A DNA stretch of 64,000 nt, taken from Actinomadura kijaniata NBRC 14229 (GTDB lineage: Bacteria > Actinomycetota > Actinomycetes > Streptosporangiales > Streptosporangiaceae). Location of the stretch: the NCBI RefSeq assembly GCF_001552175.1, contig NZ_BCQR01000016.1:32334-96333 (forward strand), in the 5' to 3' direction. Below the pieces are notes generated by a model. It made no database searches, was not told the origin of the DNA, and worked only from the letters and a program-made list of their open reading frames with translations. The translations under genes and the position numbers were made by a program. Positions 59,747-64,000 of the stretch are shown here, in pieces (position 1 is the first letter of the stretch; the number at the start of each line of letters is the position of its first letter).

Positions 59747-60163
59747 TCGGCCACCGCGCGGAACGCGCCGTCGCCCCGACCCATCGCACGCTCAATCGCA
59801 GGCTCAGCAGGACGGCCTGGGGGGACGGTGAGGACCGCGACCCCACTCAGGCCCTCGCGCGGGTCCCCGGGTTTCGCCGCCGAGCACGGTGACGTCGGCC
59901 CACCGCGGGCCGGTGAACCCGGCCTCAAGATCCGGGAAGCCCCGCGACATGGCGGTGACCGCATGCTGTCCGCCGCGGTGCCGGACCGGGTCCGGGGTCC
60001 GCGCCAGAGGCGGAACCCGTCCCGAAAGGGCCTGGTCGTGAGGTTGCCGCGGGGGCGCGAACGGCTCACCGGACGACAACACGCCGTCGGCACGGAGAGT
60101 GATCAACCGATCGCGCATGATCATCTATGGTGGCGGCACGAACGTCGATCACCGGAGGTACCC
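59747..60163. other. Gene-free stretch, promoter of the secreted protein
   Basis: 417 bp. Near its right end lies CAACCGATCG (60104-60113) followed by ATGATCAT (60117-60124), a combination also found upstream of the TPR-like gene at 19.95 kb. A minus-strand frame starting at the ATGATCATG was considered and not accepted. Confidence 0.45.
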
Positions 60164-60652
60164 ATGAGTGTGATCAAACCGGCCTTGACGGGCCAGGTCG
60201 CCAGGACAGCAGGAATCACGGTGGCCGCGACGGCCATGGCGCTCGGCGCGCTGAGCGCGCCGGCGGCCGCCGATTCCGTCGACCCATCCACCTCGCTGGA
60301 GCTCTGTTCCGCGTTCCCCGAGGACCTCCACCGGACGATGAAGGTGGACCTGCCCGCCGTCGACGAGAACCAGGTGAAGTGCATGTCCACCCTGGTGGAG
60401 GGGGTGCACAGGCCCCTGCACCAGACCCTGGACGGGATCAACCGCGGCCTGGGCGGCCCCGACCGCGGCCTGGACACGCCCCACCACGACCTGAGCAAGG
60501 CCTCCCACGGCCCGGACGAGACCGGCCACAAACCGGACGACACCACTCGCGACCAGGCCAGCGACGCCGAACTGGGCGACGAGGAGGACACCGACGAGGA
60601 GGACGAGGACATCCTCCGCCTGGTCGAGCGTGCCCTCGATCTGTTCCTCTGA
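60164..60652 (+). CDS. Secreted acidic low-complexity protein
   Basis: 162 residues with GGAGGT before the ATG. Signal peptide of about 37 residues (TAGITVAATAMALGALSAPA, cleavage near AAADS). The mature part starts with a short helical domain holding two Cys (LELCSAF, VKCMST), continues with a repetitive His/Asp/Gly stretch (GLGGPDRGLDTPHHDLS) and ends in an acidic run (GDEEDTDEEDEDI) and a short amphipathic helix. Possibly a cell-surface or metal-binding protein. No family recognised. Confidence 0.7.
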   Translation: MSVIKPALTGQVARTAGITVAATAMALGALSAPAAADSVDPSTSLELCSAFPEDLHRTMKVDLPAVDENQVKCMSTLVEGVHRPLHQTLDGINRGLGGPDRGLDTPHHDLSKASHGPDETGHKPDDTTRDQASDAELGDEEDTDEEDEDILRLVERALDLFL

Positions 60653-61129
60653 GCCACTGCCTTCGGAAACCTCACCGGCGGGACTCCACCGCTCAGCGGC
60701 TCCGGCCGTCCGGGAGCCCCGCGTGCGGGGAGCGCTCGTCTTCACGGCGAAGGAACGAAGGACCTCGGGGTCATCTCCACGCGGGTAGGAAGCTCTCTCG
60801 CTGACCTGCGGCCTTACAAGGGGCCGACGGCGGCGCGAGCCCGACGCGCGTCCCTCACGCGGCGCCGGGGACCGCGGAGCTTTCGGAAGCCGCCCTCATC
60901 CGCGCGGGACCATGACATCCCGAGACGCCGAACGCGACGGCCGGAACCAGGCTGAAGAACCCGCCGCCCGGCCGCCGCGTCCGGCGTCCTCGTCGCCACC
61001 CGCGCGCTGACGGGCGGCGCGCACGTCGGGAAGCGCCCTACGCTCTCGCCGCCCGGGGAAATGGGGTGGGTGCGGCGCGAGCAGACTCCTGCTCCGTCGG
61101 CTCCGGCCGCACCGCCTCAGATCTTCGCG
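60653..61129. other. Gene-free stretch
   Basis: 477 bp after the secreted protein and before the end of the convergent WYL gene. No gene or clear hairpin seen. Confidence 0.35.
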
Positions 61130-62146
61130 CTACCCGTCGGCTGGACCGGGCGCGCCGGTGGCGGCGTTGGCGGCGTTGGCGTAGCGGCGGGCCAGGGACG
61201 CGAAGGCGTCCTTGAGCTCGGCCGGGCCCACGACCTCGATGTCGGCGTCGAACCTTCCGATGGCGGCGGCCAGACCGGTCCACGACCACGAGCCCAGGAC
61301 GAGCCGGCAGCGGTCCGGCCCCAGTTCCTCGACGACTCCGTCGCGGATGTGAGGGGACACGACGGCGGCGGGGAGTCCGAGGACGACCTCGCCGCGGCAG
61401 GGCCAGTCGCCGGAGCCGTCGGAGCCCCGGAACCTGCCGGTCACGAAGGCCGCCACCTCGCCTCCGGGCAACGCGCGCGGGGCGAAGCGGGGGCCCGTGG
61501 GGGAGCGCGGGATGATCCGATCGGCTCGGAAGGTGCGCCAGTCCTCGCGGTCGAGGTCCCAGGCGACGAGATACCAGCGTCCGCCCCAGGTGACGAGGTG
61601 GTGCGGCTGCACCCGGCGCGGCGGGACCGGCACGTCACCGTCGTCCGCCCCGGGTGGGGATGCGCGGTAATCGAACCGCAGCACTTCACGGGCGTGAACG
61701 GCGGCACCGAGCGCCACGAGCACGCGTCTGTCGACGTGTGGGCCCGGCCGGGGCGCGGGCCGCTCGATGGCGGTGACCCGGAGCGCGTCGATACGACGGC
61801 GCAGGCGTGCGGGCATGACCTGCCGGACGGTGTTCAGCGCCCGCGCCGCGCCCTCCTCGACGCCGGCACCAGAGGTGGCGGCGATCTGGAGCGCCACGGC
61901 CAGGGCGACGGCCTGCTCGTCGTCGAACAGCAACGGGGGCAGTTCCGCGCCGGCGTCGAGCCGATACCCGCCGTCAGGTCCCTTGAAGGCCACGACGGGA
62001 TAGCCGAGCTCGCGCAGGCGGTCCACATCGCGGCGCACGGTGCGCGGGCTGACGTCCAGCCGTTCGGCCAGCAGAGCCCCCGGCCAGTCCCGGCGCGCCT
62101 GAAGCAGCGACAACAACAGCAGCAACCGCGCGGAAGTCTTCGGCAT
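61130..62146 (-). CDS. WYL-domain transcriptional regulator (HTH_11, YafY-like)
   Basis: 338 residues. N-terminal HTH_11: MPKTSARLLLLLSLLQARRD, then LLAERLDVSPRTVRRDVDRL. WYL domain from about 130 to 215 with the W-Y-L strand in HHLVTWGGRWYLVAWDLDR, and a C-terminal WCX-like extension. Start ATG 62146 matches the usual beginning of the family; an ATG three codons earlier (62155) is also possible. Divergent from a PhnB-like gene at 62308 with a 25-bp palindrome between them, so likely an autoregulated repressor or activator of it. Ligand unknown. Confidence 0.93.
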   Translation of the reverse strand: MPKTSARLLLLLSLLQARRDWPGALLAERLDVSPRTVRRDVDRLRELGYPVVAFKGPDGGYRLDAGAELPPLLFDDEQAVALAVALQIAATSGAGVEEGAARALNTVRQVMPARLRRRIDALRVTAIERPAPRPGPHVDRRVLVALGAAVHAREVLRFDYRASPPGADDGDVPVPPRRVQPHHLVTWGGRWYLVAWDLDREDWRTFRADRIIPRSPTGPRFAPRALPGGEVAAFVTGRFRGSDGSGDWPCRGEVVLGLPAAVVSPHIRDGVVEELGPDRCRLVLGSWSWTGLAAAIGRFDADIEVVGPAELKDAFASLARRYANAANAATGAPGPADG

Positions 62147-62165
62147 GACCGCCATATTGCCCCGA

Positions 62166-62190
62166 GAAGCGGCCACGACCTGGCCGCTTC
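62166..62190. promoter_or_regulatory. WYL-regulator operator candidate
   Basis: GAAGCGGCCA and TGGCCGCTTC are perfect 10-bp inverted arms around CGACC, 20 bp before the WYL gene and 117 bp before the PhnB-like gene. Confidence 0.65.
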
Positions 62191-62307
62191 CCCTGCGACT
62201 GTGATCACCAAGCAGGGCCGGGCGAGCCGATCGCCATCGGCCCCGCGGCCGGAACGCCTCGTGCGAGGACCGCGCGGGCGAGAGGAACCGCAAGAGAAGG
62301 AGCGCTC

Positions 62308-62733
62308 ATGTCCGTCAACGCCGTGACCCACCTGAACTTCCGAGGCGACGCCCGCGAAGCGCTCACGTTCTACCAGTCCGTGTTCGGCGGGGACCTGGTC
62401 ACGGTCACGTACAAGGAAGCCGGAAACGTCGAGGACCCCTCCGAAGCGGACCAGGTGATGTGGGGCCAGGTGGCCGCCGGAAACGGTTTTCGCGTGATGG
62501 CCTACGACGTGCCCTCGCACACGCCGTGGAACCAGGGCGAGAACGCGTTCTTCCTCTCGCTCCGCGGCGAAACGGCCGAGGAGATCACCGAGTACTGGCA
62601 CAAGCTCTCCGAGGACGCGACCGTTCTGCAACCGCTGGCGCCCGCGCGGTGGGCGCCCCTCTACGGGATGCTGAAGGACCGGTTCGGCATCACCTGGGTC
62701 GTGGACGTCGCCGGCGAGTACAACGCGTCCTGA
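62308..62733 (+). CDS. PhnB-like VOC protein
   Basis: 141 residues. The beginning VTHLNFRGDAREALTFYQSV and the end DRFGITWVVDVAGEYN are those of the PhnB/3-demethylubiquinone-like VOC proteins. AGAAGGAG precedes the ATG. WYL regulator plus PhnB-like gene is a common divergent pair in actinobacteria. Biochemical role unproven. Confidence 0.9.
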   Translation: MSVNAVTHLNFRGDAREALTFYQSVFGGDLVTVTYKEAGNVEDPSEADQVMWGQVAAGNGFRVMAYDVPSHTPWNQGENAFFLSLRGETAEEITEYWHKLSEDATVLQPLAPARWAPLYGMLKDRFGITWVVDVAGEYNAS

Positions 62734-62887
62734 AGCGCCTGCGGCCTCGACCGGTGAGCCGAGCGGTGTCGTGAGCCGTCGTCAGTGCCGGCCGAGACGT
62801 TGGAGACGAACGCCTCGGCGGGCACGAGACCGACGCCATGCTGCATCCGCCCCTTCCGGAAGATCGTTAGAGCGGTGGAAGCGCCGG

Positions 62888-62893
62888 TAGGAT
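62888..62893 (+). promoter_or_regulatory. -10 hexamer TAGGAT before FGE-fold gene
   Basis: Ends eight bases before the GTG at 62902 without a ribosome binding site, a leaderless arrangement as at 14356, 27596, 32066 and 48962. Confidence 0.45.
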
Positions 62894-62901
62894 GATCTGT
62901 T

Positions 62902-63585
62902 GTGGACGCGGGGGCAGGAGGCGGAATGGTCGCCGTTCCGCCGGGACGAGTGACCCTCTCGGACCGGCGGACGCAGACCAGCTGGTCGGTGGAGGTCGCG
63001 CCGTTCCAGATGTCGGCGTTCCCGGTCACGCAGTCATGGTACGCGCAGGTGACCGGTCAGCGGCCGAGCAGCGCCCAGGGCGACCGGCTGCCCGTTGAGG
63101 GCGTCTCATGGTGGGACGCGGTCCAGTTCTGCAACGCGCTGTCCCGGCGCGAGGGAGTGACGCCCGCATACCGCCTTCACGCTGACGCCCAGATACCCGA
63201 ATGGGACACCTCCGCAGACGGATACCGGCTGCCGACCGAGGCCGAATGGGAGCATGCCTGTCGTGCGGGCACCACCGGCCCGCGATACGGCCAGCTCGAT
63301 GAGATCGCCTGGTACCAGGGCAACTCGGGTGGACGGATTCACCCTGTCGGCGGCAAGCGACCCAACGCCTGGGGCCTGTACGACATGCTGGGCAACACGT
63401 GGGACTGGTGCTGGGACGTCTACGACGCCGAGGTGTACGGCACCTACCGGGTGCTGCGCGGTGGTGGATGGGCCGACGAGCACTGGAGCTGCAGGGCATC
63501 GGTGCGGCGACGCAGTCATCCGACCTTCCGGATCGACGACGTGGGATTCCGTATCGCACGCTCCACACCGCCACCTCGGCCCTGA
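62902..63585 (+). CDS. Formylglycine-generating-enzyme-fold (SUMF1) protein
   Basis: 227 residues covering one FGE-sulfatase domain: MVAVPPGRVTLSDRRT, FQMSAFPVTQSWYAQVTG, VEGVSWWDAVQFCNALSRRE, YRLPTEAEWEHACRAG, WGLYDMLGNTWDWCWD, RGGGW and VGFRIARS. In true formylglycine-generating enzymes two Cys in the RGGS-Y/F-x-C-x4-C region bind copper; here that part reads RGGGWADEHWSC, so the first Cys is replaced by Asp. It is therefore unlikely to activate sulfatases, and no sulfatase gene is present. Other members of the fold bind sugars or serve as accessory domains. Confidence 0.9.
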   Translation: MDAGAGGGMVAVPPGRVTLSDRRTQTSWSVEVAPFQMSAFPVTQSWYAQVTGQRPSSAQGDRLPVEGVSWWDAVQFCNALSRREGVTPAYRLHADAQIPEWDTSADGYRLPTEAEWEHACRAGTTGPRYGQLDEIAWYQGNSGGRIHPVGGKRPNAWGLYDMLGNTWDWCWDVYDAEVYGTYRVLRGGGWADEHWSCRASVRRRSHPTFRIDDVGFRIARSTPPPRP

Positions 63586-63813
63586 CCGCCTCATTCCCCT
63601 TCGACAGCTCACCGGGCGGCCTCCGAGCCGCACTCCGGCGTGCCCACGCCGGAGTGCTCTGGCTGGATGAACTCGCTCTCCGGGATGGGTGCGCTCCCCG
63701 CCGAGCAGAGGTTCAGGTCTTCCTTCACGTGACTTTTGTGGGTGCGGCTTGACGATTTACATGTGGGCATGCGATCCTGACTACGGGATCGAGGTTGACA
63801 ATCAATATAGGTG

Positions 63814-63843
63814 TGGACATTTGTCTGCACATTGCTTTATGCT
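63814..63843 (+). promoter_or_regulatory. Putative sigma70-type promoter
   Basis: TGGACA (63814-63819) and TATGCT (63838-63843) with an 18-bp spacer, inside an AT-rich island. It would drive the gene beginning at 63945 after a leader of about 95 nt. Confidence 0.4.
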
Positions 63844-63944
63844 GCCCTTTCGCGCTTGCCCTCGACATCCCTCCTTCACATCGGCTGCGATGTCGTCCGG
63901 CGTGCGTGCCGTCAGTCCGCCGCGAGCCCTCGGAAGGACATCTG

Positions 63945-64000
63945 TTGGCAGCCTCGCGCAACCCCTCCGCCGTACCCTCTGGTCCCCGTCGCGTTTCTTT
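63945..64000 (+). CDS. Possible start of a gene cut by the right edge
   Basis: TTG at 63945 has GGAAGGA six to seven bases upstream and opens a frame reading MAASRNPSAVPSGPRRVS to the window edge. Too short to classify; accepted only because of the ribosome binding site and the promoter-like sequence before it. Confidence 0.35.
   Translation, partial: MAASRNPSAVPSGPRRVS

Larger units (their letters stand above)
63586..64000. other. Mostly non-coding right end with AT-rich promoter region
   Basis: The stretch 63740-63850 is the most AT-rich part of the last 20 kb. It contains TTGACA (63795-63800) and a TGGACA/TATGCT pair. A possible new gene starts at 63945. Confidence 0.4.

Noticed and set aside
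59804..60124. Minus-strand frame starting at ATGATCATG with MRDRLITLRADGVLSSGEPF
   Set aside because: The first residues look protein-like but the rest is Pro/Arg/Gly low complexity and there is no ribosome binding site; the ATGATCAT is better explained as a regulatory element.
1..64000. CRISPR arrays, tRNA/rRNA genes, prophage or replication origin
   Set aside because: No spaced direct-repeat array, no cloverleaf with CCA end, no rRNA-like block, and no structural phage or dnaA/rep genes were seen on reading both strands.

Overview
The window is very GC-rich DNA from an actinomycete. Third codon positions are almost all G or C, GTG and TTG starts are common, and the gene set is typical of filamentous actinobacteria (AfsR/SARP activator, DUF1707, ROK, WYL and many MarR/AsnC regulators, a large Ser/Thr kinase, DHA2-type MFS exporters). 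A member of the Streptosporangiales such as Actinomadura would fit, but no 16S or other decisive marker is present, so genus is inference. No rRNA, tRNA, CRISPR array or intact transposon was found.

Region by region. 0-5 kb: truncated SARP activator divergent from a DHA2 exporter, with four heptamer direct repeats of exact 11-bp period between them (a textbook-like SARP box); a DUF2975/XRE pair with a palindromic operator; a frameshifted PQQ-propeller pseudogene; a DUF3592 protein. 5-13 kb: secreted M1 peptidase; a sugar locus made of an unusual HAD-GH13 fusion enzyme translationally coupled to an MFS carrier and divergent from a ROK regulator across a perfect palindrome; an epoxide hydrolase. 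13-21 kb: GNAT enzymes, DUF1707, AsnC/EamA/aldo-keto reductase cluster, IS982 and IS5 transposase remnants. 21-29 kb: 1185-aa kinase-WD40 protein with a STAND-like middle segment, a small Cys/Gly-tailed membrane protein, a NarL-type two-component system divergent from a secreted TAP-like hydrolase. 29-45 kb: an accessory-looking stretch of hypothetical proteins, an EF-hand protein, an ISL3 remnant, a coiled-coil/winged-helix gene pair, strong unexplained inverted repeats, a TetR repressor carrying an extra resolvase-type HTH, and a lower-GC3 hydrolase/methyltransferase segment. 45-59 kb: a run of regulator-effector divergons (MarR/MFS, LacI/MFS, ArsR-phosphatase, MarR with EamA and a NAD(P)-binding reductase). 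59-64 kb: RBBP9-like hydrolase, secreted acidic protein, WYL regulator with a 25-bp palindrome facing a PhnB-like protein, and an FGE-fold protein.

How the genes work together: much of the window is a series of small self-regulated cassettes in which a one-component regulator is transcribed away from a transporter or enzyme, and in most of them a palindrome is visible in the shared promoter (ROK 10.39 kb, TetR 40.44 kb, MarR 45.8 kb, LacI 48.94 kb, ArsR 52.46 kb, MarR 57.88 kb, WYL 62.17 kb). Several genes have a TANNNT hexamer 6-8 bases before the start codon and look leaderless. Exact functions (sugars, drugs, metabolites) cannot be read from sequence alone.
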